This document shows positions 34,612 through 43,954 of a stretch of DNA of 64,000 nucleotides, in pieces. Source of the DNA: Rhizocola hellebori (GTDB taxonomy: Bacteria; Actinomycetota; Actinomycetes; Mycobacteriales; Micromonosporaceae). The DNA is taken from assembly GCF_016862955.1 (NCBI RefSeq), contig NZ_BONY01000008.1, positions 1-64,000 on the forward strand, in the 5' to 3' direction. The position numbers and the translations under genes are program-made. The notes beneath the pieces were generated by a model. It saw only the letters and a program-made list of their open reading frames with translations, did not search any database and was not told the origin of the DNA. Within the stretch, counting starts at the first letter, position 1, and every line of letters begins with the position of its first letter.

Positions 34612-37065
34612 ATGAAGTTCGTGTGGCGCCAGAAGCACTCCGTGTCGGGGTGGTGGCTGATTTTCGCGGCGGCGGCTGTGATGGCTGTCGCGTCTATGGT
34701 TTCGCAACTGCTGCCGGCTGTGCTGGCGGCCGCTGTGGTGGCCGCGGTCGGTGTATTGGGGGCCGTTGCCTCGGAGCGAGGAAGTCAATCGTTGTTCGAC
34801 CGGCGAGCGCAGCGCCATCGGGCACTCGATGACCTGTTCACCTTCGCCCACGGGCAGCGGCTTCCCTTGGTACGCGATATCACCGACCCGGTCTGCGTTG
34901 GCGTGCACCGTGCCATGCCGCGCAGCAACGACAACGCGGTCGCCGACGAACCGCCGCCGTTCGTCCGCCGCGATCGCAGCAGCGAAGTGGAGGCGGCCCT
35001 CGGGCGCTCGGGATTTGTGTTGCTGGTTGGCGAGTCCACGGCGGGAAAGTCTCGAGTCGCCTTCGAGGCGATCCGGGCCTGCTTGCCCAACCACACCTTC
35101 ATCCGGCCGCGAGTCCCGACCGCGATCTCGGCCGCGCTCGCTAACATCGCCGAGGTAAGGCGGTGCGTCATCTGGCTCGACGACCTGGAACAGTACCTCG
35201 GCGTCGACGGCCTGACCGCCGATCTCGTCACCGCAGTCATCAAGGCGAAGGGGCATCACACCGTCTTGCTGGGCACCATTCGCGCTCATGAGCGGGCCCG
35301 CTACCGCACCTCAACCGCGACGGCCCGAAGTGGCTGTGCGGTCGACGAAGTGGCCCTGGCCGCCAGGCAGGTTCTGGATCTGGCGACCGAGATCCGCATC
35401 GACAGACGATGGTCCTCGCGGGAACTGGAGCGCGCCAAGCACTTTACCCACGACAGCCGCATAGCCGAGGCACTCACTCATGCCGACCGCTTTGGAGTAT
35501 GCGAATACCTCGCGTTGGCGCCACAACTGCTGGGACATTGGCACGATGCCTGGACACCGGCGGCGAACCCGCGCGGTGCCGCCATCGTGGCGGCGGCGGT
35601 CGACGCACGCCGAGCCGGATATCACCGGGCCCTGCCGGTCAACGTGCTGCGTGACCTGCACCAGCACTACCTGACCGCGCGCGGCGGCGCCCTGCTGCGG
35701 CCCGAGCCTTGGGAGCAGGCGCTGCAGTGGGCATCGGAACCGTTGCATGCCACCGGAAGTTTGCTCATGCCCGATGACCATCGGCGGTATCTGGCATTCG
35801 ACTACCTGCCTGACGCTCTCGACCAAGACGTGAGCTCGGAGCCGGTACCCACAACAACCTGGCAGACCCTTATCAAGCTTGCCGATGAGAAGTCGGCCAA
35901 CGACATCGGCTGGGCCGCGGTGTCGCGTAAAGAATGGGAACATGCCGCCACCGCCTACCGGCGCGCCCTCGACGCGGGCCATCTGCCGGCGGCCGCAGGC
36001 TTGGCCTATTGCCTTGGTCAGGAGCACCGACATGGTGATGCGGCCGAAGTCCTTCGCACCACAATCGCTTCCGTCACCGCAGGCGGATTCGGCGCGGTGG
36101 AGGCCACCCAAATTCTCAAGATGCGTCACCGGCTGGCGTGGTGGACAGGCCTGGGCGGCAACGTTGTCGAGGCCCTCGGCATTATCCGGTCCGTGGCTGA
36201 GGAAAGCGCCGGCCTCCTCGGACCCGACCACGCCGACACGCTGAGCTGCCGCCGGATGCAGGCACGGTGGGAAGGGGTTGCCGGCGATCCAGCTGCCGCC
36301 CTGTGCATCGCCCAGGAGGTTTTCTTAATCAGCCAGCAGAAGCTGGGGCCGGACCATCCCGACACGCTGGGCAGCCGCTTCGAGGTTGCGGTCTGGACAG
36401 GCGCCAGCGGCGATGCCAAGGCGGCAGCGCAACTGTGGCAAGCATTGGACCTCGACAACACGCGGCTGTGCGGACAGCAGGATGAGGCGATTCTCGACGT
36501 TCGCCTCAACGCCGCGTTCTGGCTGTGCGAAGCCGGTGACATCGATGCCGGCCTCGACGCGTTCGAGCGGGCCGTTGCCGACTATTGCCGGGTCCTGGGC
36601 GATTTGCATCCCCACACCGTCTGGGCGCAACTGGCATGGATCGGCAGACTCACCCAATCCAAAGATCCCGATACCGCGCTGAAGGCGGCTCGGCAAATCG
36701 TCGAGCAATGCCGAGCCGGTCTCGGCGCCGATCATCCGATGACGCTGCGCGGCGAGCTGTCCTACGCGGTGTGTGTCGAAAAGGCCGGCGACATCGATGA
36801 CGCTATGCGCGAGCTGGTGACTCTCATCGGCCACGCCACGCGCACACTGGGATCCGATCACGAGACCACATTGGACTGCCGCAGCCAGCTGGCACGATGG
36901 ACTGCCGATACCAACCAATTCACTCATGCGGTAGGCCTTTACGAAGCCCTTGTCGCAGACCGGATCCGGGTCCAGGGTGAAGGTCACGCCAGCACCCGGC
37001 AAGACACCGCAGAGCTTCAGCGCTGGCAACATGCTCTCGCCGAGCGCGACAACGAGCTGTCATGA
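34612..37065 (+). CDS. Membrane P-loop NTPase with TPR-like repeats
   Basis: 817 aa. Two N-terminal hydrophobic segments (about residues 12-32 and 36-56) are followed by an NTPase domain with Walker A GESTAGKSR (about 138-146) and Walker B CVIWLDDLEQYL. The C-terminal half contains tandem repeats of about 42 residues recognisable by LGPDHADTLSCR, LGPDHPDTLGSR, LGDLHPHTVWAQ, LGADHPMTLRGE and LGSDHETTLDCR, i.e. TPR/kinesin-light-chain-like units. No effector or DNA-binding domain is seen. The architecture is STAND-like (sensor repeats plus NTPase), so a signalling or defence role is possible but unproven. ATG at 34612; no strong ribosome-binding site. Confidence 0.75.
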   Translation: MKFVWRQKHSVSGWWLIFAAAAVMAVASMVSQLLPAVLAAAVVAAVGVLGAVASERGSQSLFDRRAQRHRALDDLFTFAHGQRLPLVRDITDPVCVGVHRAMPRSNDNAVADEPPPFVRRDRSSEVEAALGRSGFVLLVGESTAGKSRVAFEAIRACLPNHTFIRPRVPTAISAALANIAEVRRCVIWLDDLEQYLGVDGLTADLVTAVIKAKGHHTVLLGTIRAHERARYRTSTATARSGCAVDEVALAARQVLDLATEIRIDRRWSSRELERAKHFTHDSRIAEALTHADRFGVCEYLALAPQLLGHWHDAWTPAANPRGAAIVAAAVDARRAGYHRALPVNVLRDLHQHYLTARGGALLRPEPWEQALQWASEPLHATGSLLMPDDHRRYLAFDYLPDALDQDVSSEPVPTTTWQTLIKLADEKSANDIGWAAVSRKEWEHAATAYRRALDAGHLPAAAGLAYCLGQEHRHGDAAEVLRTTIASVTAGGFGAVEATQILKMRHRLAWWTGLGGNVVEALGIIRSVAEESAGLLGPDHADTLSCRRMQARWEGVAGDPAAALCIAQEVFLISQQKLGPDHPDTLGSRFEVAVWTGASGDAKAAAQLWQALDLDNTRLCGQQDEAILDVRLNAAFWLCEAGDIDAGLDAFERAVADYCRVLGDLHPHTVWAQLAWIGRLTQSKDPDTALKAARQIVEQCRAGLGADHPMTLRGELSYAVCVEKAGDIDDAMRELVTLIGHATRTLGSDHETTLDCRSQLARWTADTNQFTHAVGLYEALVADRIRVQGEGHASTRQDTAELQRWQHALAERDNELS

Positions 37066-37074
37066 CGCCACCAA

Positions 37075-37100
37075 AGCGGCGGGGCGAGCGCCCCACCGCT
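37075..37100. terminator. Bidirectional hairpin between convergent genes
   Basis: AGCGG(C)GGGG (37075-37084) pairs with CCCC(A)CCGCT (37091-37100) around a 6-nt loop, in the 47-bp gap between two convergent stop codons. It probably ends transcription from both sides. Confidence 0.6.
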
Positions 37101-37112
37101 GTCTGGCGCATG

Positions 37113-37979
37113 TTATTTGATCAATGAGAGCCCGTAGGCGGCCATGATCTCGGTCAGCGGGTTGTAGTAGGAACGTACGCTCGGGTTGCCGCAGGGCAGT
37201 GCGTTGCCCCCGGAAAGGACTCCCATGGCGATCAGCCGCCGATCGCCCGGATCGCGGAACAGCGGGCCGCCCGAGTCGCCCCCGCTGGCGCAGGCCGTGG
37301 TCTCGATGAGGCCGTTGACCACCTCGCCGGTGTGGAAGGTGACCGTGACATCCAGCGCTACGACCGTGCCGCAGGTGACCCCGGTGACATTGCCCGACTT
37401 GCACAGGTACTGGCCAATCACCGGATTGTTCGTTTGCAGCACCCGGGTGCCGCTGCTGCCGTAAGCGATGAGGGTGGGAAAGGTGGTGACCGGTGAGTTG
37501 TAGGCGACCAGCAGGGCACCGTAGTCGTTGCCCGGGAAGCTGTGATAGATGCCCGGTCCGATGAGATTTCCGCTTAGGTACCAGAGGTTTCCGACCCCGG
37601 GGGCCACGCAGTGCCCGGCCGTGACGATGTAGCGGGAGCCGTTGGCCGCCTGCATGGCCAGGCCCGCCGAGCAGGCCGGAGCGGTCACGTTGGTGATGCC
37701 CATCCCGCCGCGAATCATGATCATCGGTCGGACGGCGGCGCCGCGTTGCCAGCTCACCCTGCCGGGATGCGCCGCGACGACGGAAAGAAACGCGCTAGAG
37801 GGCTGCCCACCCAGCGTGGCGAGGATCTTGCCGGTGGCCTGTTCGATGCGCAGGGTGCTCCCGCCCGGGGCTGCCGCGGCGAGCTCGGCGCGCAAGGACG
37901 CCGGTTCGATGGCCGCAGCCCCGGCCGGGGCGAGCGGGGACGGGACGATCAGTAGGAGCGCAAGAAGAAACGAAGACAT
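37113..37979 (-). CDS. Secreted chymotrypsin-fold serine protease (streptogrisin-like, S1)
   Basis: 288 aa. A signal peptide (MSSFLLALLLIVPSPLAPAG) is followed by a short propeptide-like region (residues 25-90) and the S1 domain with catalytic His in VTAGHC, Asp in GNDYGALLV and Ser in CASGGDSGGPL. Several Cys (PACSAG, CKSGNVTGVTC) fit the disulfides of streptogrisins and alpha-lytic-type proteases, though the propeptide is shorter than usual. No Shine-Dalgarno sequence precedes ATG 37979. It lies 33 bp after the stop of the upstream same-strand gene, so read-through from that operon is possible, but the functions look unrelated. Confidence 0.88.
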   Translation of the reverse strand: MSSFLLALLLIVPSPLAPAGAAAIEPASLRAELAAAAPGGSTLRIEQATGKILATLGGQPSSAFLSVVAAHPGRVSWQRGAAVRPMIMIRGGMGITNVTAPACSAGLAMQAANGSRYIVTAGHCVAPGVGNLWYLSGNLIGPGIYHSFPGNDYGALLVAYNSPVTTFPTLIAYGSSGTRVLQTNNPVIGQYLCKSGNVTGVTCGTVVALDVTVTFHTGEVVNGLIETTACASGGDSGGPLFRDPGDRRLIAMGVLSGGNALPCGNPSVRSYYNPLTEIMAAYGLSLIK

Positions 37980-38012
37980 AGCGAAAACGTTACATGTCGA
38001 TATGTTTGATCA

Positions 38013-39170
38013 CTATCGACGGCTGGCCGCGCGGGCCTTGGCCCGGCTGTGGTCGATCACCTCGGGGCGCAGCAGATGCCCGAAGCCCGCCCTGTCCAGC
38101 CGCAGCGTCAGCGCCTGACGATCGGCGCCCAGGGCACGTGCGGTCTCGTCGAGGTTCCAGTCGTGGGCGGCCAGCTGGGAGAGCAGATGCCCGCGTCTGG
38201 TCTGCGCCGCCGACAGCCGGAACGTCTTGAGGTAAACCAGCCGCCCCGCCTCATCGGTGATCGTCTCGCCGATGTGGTTGTCCACGTCCGGGTTGAACGC
38301 CGGCCGGAACCGCGACAAGGTGAAGCGGCCCACCCGGTTCACCTTGGTGAAGCTCAGATCCTCGGCGTCCAGCAGCCCGCCGGCCATGACTCTGTGGAAC
38401 TCCTCCCACTGTGCCTGCGATTCCACAATGGACGCCCGCAGATCGGCGAGGCTGCCGACCCGGGTCTCGTCGAGGCGCACGGAGAAGTCGTTCACCGCCG
38501 GATACAGATGCGCGTACTGGTACACCAGCTCGCCGTAGAAATCCTGTAGCAGACTCGGATGCAGGGCACGGTAGTCGTCCGGGTGTGGCACCACGAAGGC
38601 GGCGGCCAAAGCGTCGGCGACGTAAAGCACCATCCCGCACTGGCCCGGGTGGATTTCGAAGACCCGCAGCGCGTCCTGCAGACCCGGAACGGCTGCCCCG
38701 CAATAGCTTGCCTCGACACGCGGCGACAGGCCATGGGCGACCGCCTGGTGCGTCCACTCCTGCCACGCCACCGACGGCCCGGCGAACTGCAGCGCCAGAT
38801 AGCCCTCCATCGCCAGATGCAAAGGCAGGAACCGCAACCGGCCACGGTTCTCGCGGCGGGTCAGGCGGCCCCGGAAACGCAACCGGATGCAATCGGACTC
38901 GGCCGGCACGGCCGGATCATGCAGCTGCGTGCCATAGGCGGCCGCGGGCGCGCCTTCGGCCGATCGCGTCGCCACAAACGCGTGCGGGATATAGCTGATG
39001 TAGGCGCGGCGGCGTCCACTCTGGACGATCGACAGCTCGCCGTCGTCGTGGACATCGGCGTGCAGGCGCAAGCCGGTCACCGGCTCGTCACGCAGCAGCG
39101 GCACCAGGCGCACCGCACCCCACGTCTGCGCCGGGGCCGCCGTCAGCCCCGCCAGGTCAATCCTTTTCAT
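38013..39170 (-). CDS. Unknown protein with C-terminal Fis-type HTH, partner of the TROVE/VWA protein
   Basis: 385 aa, soluble. The N-terminal region (PAQTWGAVRLVPLLRDEPV ... YISYIPHAFVATR ... PLHLAMEGYLALQF) resembles, from memory, the actinobacterial ARPP-type domain linked to RNA-repair neighbourhoods; this is unverified. The C-terminal segment HLLSQLAAHDWNLDETARAL and the recognition-like QALTLRLDRAGFGHLL have the shape of a Fis/NtrC-type helix-turn-helix. The upstream VWA gene's stop overlaps this start (TGATG; a GTG at 39173 is also possible), so the two proteins are coupled. Possible role: regulator or adaptor working with the RNA-binding-like partner. Confidence 0.65.
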   Translation of the reverse strand: MKRIDLAGLTAAPAQTWGAVRLVPLLRDEPVTGLRLHADVHDDGELSIVQSGRRRAYISYIPHAFVATRSAEGAPAAAYGTQLHDPAVPAESDCIRLRFRGRLTRRENRGRLRFLPLHLAMEGYLALQFAGPSVAWQEWTHQAVAHGLSPRVEASYCGAAVPGLQDALRVFEIHPGQCGMVLYVADALAAAFVVPHPDDYRALHPSLLQDFYGELVYQYAHLYPAVNDFSVRLDETRVGSLADLRASIVESQAQWEEFHRVMAGGLLDAEDLSFTKVNRVGRFTLSRFRPAFNPDVDNHIGETITDEAGRLVYLKTFRLSAAQTRRGHLLSQLAAHDWNLDETARALGADRQALTLRLDRAGFGHLLRPEVIDHSRAKARAASRR

Positions 39171-40603
39171 CACTGGGTACCTGCCTGCGTGTCCTCGGCC
39201 AGGAAGCGCTCGACCCGGTCGGCCAGATGCGTGCGAAGCGCGTCGAAGCCGGCCCGGCCGGTCGGGAAACGGGCCAGCTCCACCAGCGCCGCCACGTCCT
39301 CGGCGTCACGCACCCCCACCGTCGCCACCTGCGGCCCCAGCCGCCGCACGGCGAAGGAATCGCTGTCGTAGACCGGATTGAGGTGAACGATGCTGGTGCG
39401 CCCGGCCGGGTCCAGGCGCGTGTTCCACACCCGCAACACCTCGGCGGCCTGCCCCACCGGCGCGTTGTCCCAGCCGTCGGAGACGATGACCAGCCTGTCC
39501 GGCCGGTGCTCCAAGGCGTCGACGATCCGCGCACCCAGCCCGGTCGTGCCGACCGGATGAACCAGCAGCGGGTCGCCGCGATGGGTCAGCCACATGCCGG
39601 TGTACTCGGCCGAAAGCGCCTCCAGCAGATAGTGCGCCGCCAGGGCCACGGCAAGCGGACGCCGGCGCTTGACCGCCGAACCCGCTGACGAATAGCTGTC
39701 GTCCAGCACCGCCACCACCCGGCCCCAGGTCCCTGCCCGGCGGCGTGCCGCCCGGGCCGCCGCCGAGCGCAGCGCGGCGGTCAGCTCATCGCGCCGGGCC
39801 GCCCGCTGCGGCCGCGGCAGCGACAGCACGTATACGGCAAGCCGGGTCAGCGGCGCGGTCGCCAGATCAATCGCCACCGCACCGGCTTGGTGGCGCGCGG
39901 CCGACGACTGCAACCTGATCCGCTCGAGATCGGTGAGCCTGGGCGCGATGCCGTTGAGGAACCGGGCCCGGTCGATGCCGTGCCGCGCCGCCAAACCTTC
40001 CGCCACCGTGTACGGCAGCTCGTACAACGCCTTCTGCTCGTAATGCGCACGACGCCACGACTCCAGGATCGGGGTGTCATAACGCTTCGGGCGTCGCCAG
40101 TCGAACAGCGCCGTGCCGACCTCGCCCGGCAGCGACAGGTGGGCGTGGCGGGCCGCCACCGACAGCGACCGGCGGTACTTGACGGCGTCGAAGGCCGGAT
40201 CCGGCCGCCCCGCCACCCAGTCGCGCACAATGGCCCGGCACCGGCGGTTGTTCACACCTAGCCGGCGCAGCTCGCCGAAGACGCCGTACACCCGCTGCGG
40301 CGGCATCCCGCGCAGCGCAGCGGCGATGAGCTTGCCTTCCTTGGCCCGCTGGGTGTCGCCGGCGGCCGAGGCGTGCCGAAGCAGATTCGTCACGATCATC
40401 GCAGCGTTGAGGTGGTTGATGTCCAGCGCCAGCGTCGCCGCGTAAAGCTCACGGTAGTTACCCAGCACGTACTCGTGCAGGAAGCCGAGCGACATCCGCT
40501 GCGCACCCGCCTCGTCGCGGAACTCCCGCTGGGCGGTCGAGGCGATCGCCGCGTTGACGAACATGACGACGTCCTCGCACGCCACCTGCTGCGCGGTCGG
40601 CAT
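39170..40603 (-). CDS. TROVE/VWA (Ro60-like) protein
   Basis: 477 aa. The ATG at 40603 lies behind a GGAGGGGAGGA tract; an upstream start would add 19 residues without support. The N-terminal 300 residues are helical, HEAT-like and rich in Arg/Lys (for example VYGVFGELRRLGVNNRRCRA), as in the RNA-binding ring of Ro60/Rsr. The C-terminal domain is VWA-like with a MIDAS-type DDSYSS (DxSxS) and SDGWDN, the latter supplying the distal Asp. Ro-like proteins bind Y RNAs and damaged RNA and aid RNA quality control under stress. The TROVE assignment is from pattern only. Translationally coupled to the Fis-HTH partner. Confidence 0.65.
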   Translation of the reverse strand: MPTAQQVACEDVVMFVNAAIASTAQREFRDEAGAQRMSLGFLHEYVLGNYRELYAATLALDINHLNAAMIVTNLLRHASAAGDTQRAKEGKLIAAALRGMPPQRVYGVFGELRRLGVNNRRCRAIVRDWVAGRPDPAFDAVKYRRSLSVAARHAHLSLPGEVGTALFDWRRPKRYDTPILESWRRAHYEQKALYELPYTVAEGLAARHGIDRARFLNGIAPRLTDLERIRLQSSAARHQAGAVAIDLATAPLTRLAVYVLSLPRPQRAARRDELTAALRSAAARAARRRAGTWGRVVAVLDDSYSSAGSAVKRRRPLAVALAAHYLLEALSAEYTGMWLTHRGDPLLVHPVGTTGLGARIVDALEHRPDRLVIVSDGWDNAPVGQAAEVLRVWNTRLDPAGRTSIVHLNPVYDSDSFAVRRLGPQVATVGVRDAEDVAALVELARFPTGRAGFDALRTHLADRVERFLAEDTQAGTQ

Positions 40604-40783
40604 CGGCCCGATCCTCCCCTCCTGCAATGAAATCCGGCGCCGGCCGGGGAATGGGGGCACGAACTGCGAAGCATCGCTTCATAGGCGGGTTCCGGAAGTC
40701 GCACCGAAGTCCCGCGGCCGGCCGGGTCACCATATCCCCGCGCCGCCCTGTTTGCCACGGGGTATTCCACCGCCCTGACTTCG

Positions 40784-40813
40784 ATGGCAGGATCGCCGGG
40801 GCGATCCTGCCAT
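40784..40813 (-). terminator. Perfect hairpin downstream of the SGNH gene
   Basis: 14-bp inverted repeat (40784-40797 against 40800-40813) separated by 2 nt, 15 nt past the SGNH stop on the minus strand. It is a likely terminator, and also marks the upstream end of the 224-bp leader in front of the TROVE/VWA gene. Confidence 0.65.
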
Positions 40814-40827
40814 GACCGCAGGGTGGC

Positions 40828-41958
40828 TTAGCGAAGCACGCAGCTGACCGCGGGCGCCGCGTTGGTGACGTTGTTCCAGCTGGCAAGGAAACCGAAGCTG
40901 GCCGACGCGCCCGGTGCCAGAGCGCCGTTGTAGTTGGCATTGCGGGCCGTCACGGTCGCGCCGGACTGGGTGACGGCAGCGTTCCAGGACTGGCTGATCT
41001 GCTGCCCGTTGGCGAAGGTGAGCGTCGCCGTCCACGCCGTGGAGGCGGCAGTGGAAGCGTTGCGGACAGCCACCTCGCCCTGGAACGCTCCACCCCACTG
41101 CGACATCTGCTGATAGCTCGCGATGCACGCTCCCCCGCCGGATGGCGAAGGTGACGGTGAAGGCGACGGCGACGGTGGCCGTGAAGGCGAAGGCGACGGG
41201 CTGGGGGTGGGTGAGCGGGTGGGGCTGGAAGTGGGGATCACTCCGTTGAGGACCTGAGCCAGGACCGGGTACCAGCTATTGGCCATCTTCTGAAAGCCGC
41301 CGTCGTTGGGGTGCACCCCGTCGCCGGTGTCTGTGGTCGCGTTGAACCCGGTCCACAGGTCGGCCACGAAGATCGGTGACTGGGTGGTGGTCAGGCCGGC
41401 GGCCCAGCCCGGAATGGCATTGTTGAACGCCACCACGTCGGCCGGGCAGGTGGCGCAGGCGGCGGCGCTCATCGGGATAATCTGCGCCATAACGATTTTC
41501 ACGTTGGGGTTGTTGGCCCGCATCTGGCCGACCAGCTTCGTGAAGGCGGCCAGTTTGGTCGCCAGCGGGATGAAGCCGCCCCACATGTCGTTGGTGCCCA
41601 GGTGTACCAGGATGATGTCCGGTCTGGCAGCAGCCAGCCATGGCGGAAGCTGATTGTTGTCGGCGATGCCGGTCGCGGAGAACCCGCCGTGGCCCTCGTG
41701 GTCGAAGTCGTAGGCGAAGCCAGGGTTGCAGCCGCCGCCGTCGGACACCCCTCCGACAAAGTCGATGTTCGTGTAGCCGTTGGTCTGCAAGCGATTCCAG
41801 AGTTTGGCTCGCCAGCAGCCCGGCCCTGCCGTGATGGAGTCACCCAACGGCATGATCCGCACTGGTACGGCGGCGGAGAGCGCTGGGCGGACCACCATAC
41901 CGACGGCCAACACCACCAGCACGGCCAACAGGCCGCCCAAAGTCGATCTGCGAAACAT
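40828..41958 (-). CDS. Secreted SGNH/GDSL esterase with C-terminal CBM2 cellulose-binding domain
   Basis: 376 aa. A signal peptide (to about residue 29) is followed by an SGNH hydrolase domain: block I PLGDSITAG with the catalytic Ser, block III GTNDMW, block V DGVHPND with the Asp-His pair. A Pro/Ser linker (repeated PSPSPSP) leads to a family-2 carbohydrate-binding module (SYQQMSQWGGAFQGEV ... GASASFGFLASW) with its paired Cys. Such enzymes deacetylate plant polysaccharides such as xylan while bound to cellulose. Monocistronic; hairpins lie on both sides. Confidence 0.92.
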   Translation of the reverse strand: MFRRSTLGGLLAVLVVLAVGMVVRPALSAAVPVRIMPLGDSITAGPGCWRAKLWNRLQTNGYTNIDFVGGVSDGGGCNPGFAYDFDHEGHGGFSATGIADNNQLPPWLAAARPDIILVHLGTNDMWGGFIPLATKLAAFTKLVGQMRANNPNVKIVMAQIIPMSAAACATCPADVVAFNNAIPGWAAGLTTTQSPIFVADLWTGFNATTDTGDGVHPNDGGFQKMANSWYPVLAQVLNGVIPTSSPTRSPTPSPSPSPSRPPSPSPSPSPSPSGGGACIASYQQMSQWGGAFQGEVAVRNASTAASTAWTATLTFANGQQISQSWNAAVTQSGATVTARNANYNGALAPGASASFGFLASWNNVTNAAPAVSCVLR

Positions 41959-42080
41959 GTGAAGCTCCTCAAAGGAGAAGGACAGGATTGCCCTACCGCC
42001 CCGGCTCCCACATATCGCGCAGCGCCGATGTTACTCGACGGCAGCTCTACGGCGAAAGCCCGGCGAGCGCCGCACGCACG

Positions 42081-42130
42081 GATCCGGACTGGCGATTGGT
42101 GCACCAGTGCACCGATCGCCAGTCCGGATC
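42081..42130 (-). terminator. Large near-perfect palindrome downstream of the mini membrane protein
   Basis: 24-nt arms (42081-42104 and 42107-42130) match with a single mismatch around a 2-nt centre. It starts 19 nt past the stop of the 51-aa gene on the minus strand, so termination is the simplest role; the length of the stem is unusual. Confidence 0.55.
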
Positions 42131-42148
42131 TCAGAGAAGGGTCGGCAG

Positions 42149-42304
42149 CTAATACCAGTATCGGCGCCCAAGCACCGGCCGGTTGACAGAGCCAAGCAGC
42201 ATAAGAACAGCACCCACCACGAGCAGGATTATGCCTACCGTCGACAGAATGCCGATGCCCGTCAGCCATCCGATCAGCAGGAGGATTACACCCAATATCA
42301 ACAC
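42149..42304 (-). CDS. 51-aa two-helix membrane protein (DUF6131-like)
   Basis: Small hydrophobic protein starting at GTG 42304 (LILGVILLLIGWLTGIGI, then STVGIILLVVGAVLMLLGS) and ending RPVLGRRYWY. The two glycine-zipper-like helices with a basic-aromatic C-terminus match the short DUF6131-type proteins common in actinobacteria, as I recall them. A GGAG site lies 6 nt upstream of the start. Function unknown; such proteins are often stress-linked. The near-perfect palindrome at 42081-42130 follows it. Confidence 0.8.
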   Translation of the reverse strand: MLILGVILLLIGWLTGIGILSTVGIILLVVGAVLMLLGSVNRPVLGRRYWY

Positions 42305-42621
42305 TTCTGGCTCCACGGGGAGAAGGGAGTTGCGCTAACTCCATCGCTGTACCCACCCGGTCAAGCCCATGAAACCTCAACGTCGCGCGTATGCGCCGTA
42401 TACACCGATTTACCCTATTAACAGGGATTACTCCATGGTCGGCAGTGGCACCTGCGCCCACATCGATGGGCCGATGCCGCGCGGCGTGCTGGCCCACTAC
42501 GAGCCGCTGGCCGGCTATGGGTACCGGCGGATCGGCATACGCCGCATCCCCTAGCCGGCCCGGCTCTGTCCAAAATGGAGAAGTGAGGGTCCGCAGCGAG
42601 CCGGACCCTCATTCCACTGGT
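42305..42621. other. Gap without a convincing gene; contains the protease terminator
   Basis: 317 bp between the mini membrane protein and the second subtilisin. A plus-strand frame (42369-42554, ending GYRRIGIRRIP) has no ribosome-binding site and no recognisable similarity, so it is not called. The only clear element is a hairpin at 42585-42612 (10-bp stem TGAGGGTCCG/CGGACCCTCA, 8-nt loop), 10 nt past the protease stop on the minus strand. The promoter of the 51-aa gene must lie in the left part. Confidence 0.5.
42585..42612 (-). terminator. Hairpin after the second S8 protease
   Basis: TGAGGGTCCG (42585-42594) pairs perfectly with CGGACCCTCA (42603-42612); loop of 8 nt; 10 nt downstream of the protease stop codon. 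Confidence 0.6.
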
Positions 42622-43809
<1,188 letters not shown>

Positions 43810-43954
43810 CCCGACTCCTCTCGATGCCATCCCTCCCAGCACGGGTCTGGAGGGGATGAACCAAACAGACGGCACCATAATACTTATCAATTTGCAGATA
43901 TAAATATGATCGCGAACGGACGGTGGGCGATCGTCGATATGAAAAGCTGACGTG

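Noticed and set aside
38013-40603. Complete rtcBA-type RNA repair operon
   Set aside because: No RNA ligase or cyclase gene is present; only the Ro-like and HTH-type partners are seen.
42369-42554. 61-codon frame between the mini membrane protein and the protease
   Set aside because: No ribosome-binding site, no similarity, and unusual composition; more likely non-coding.
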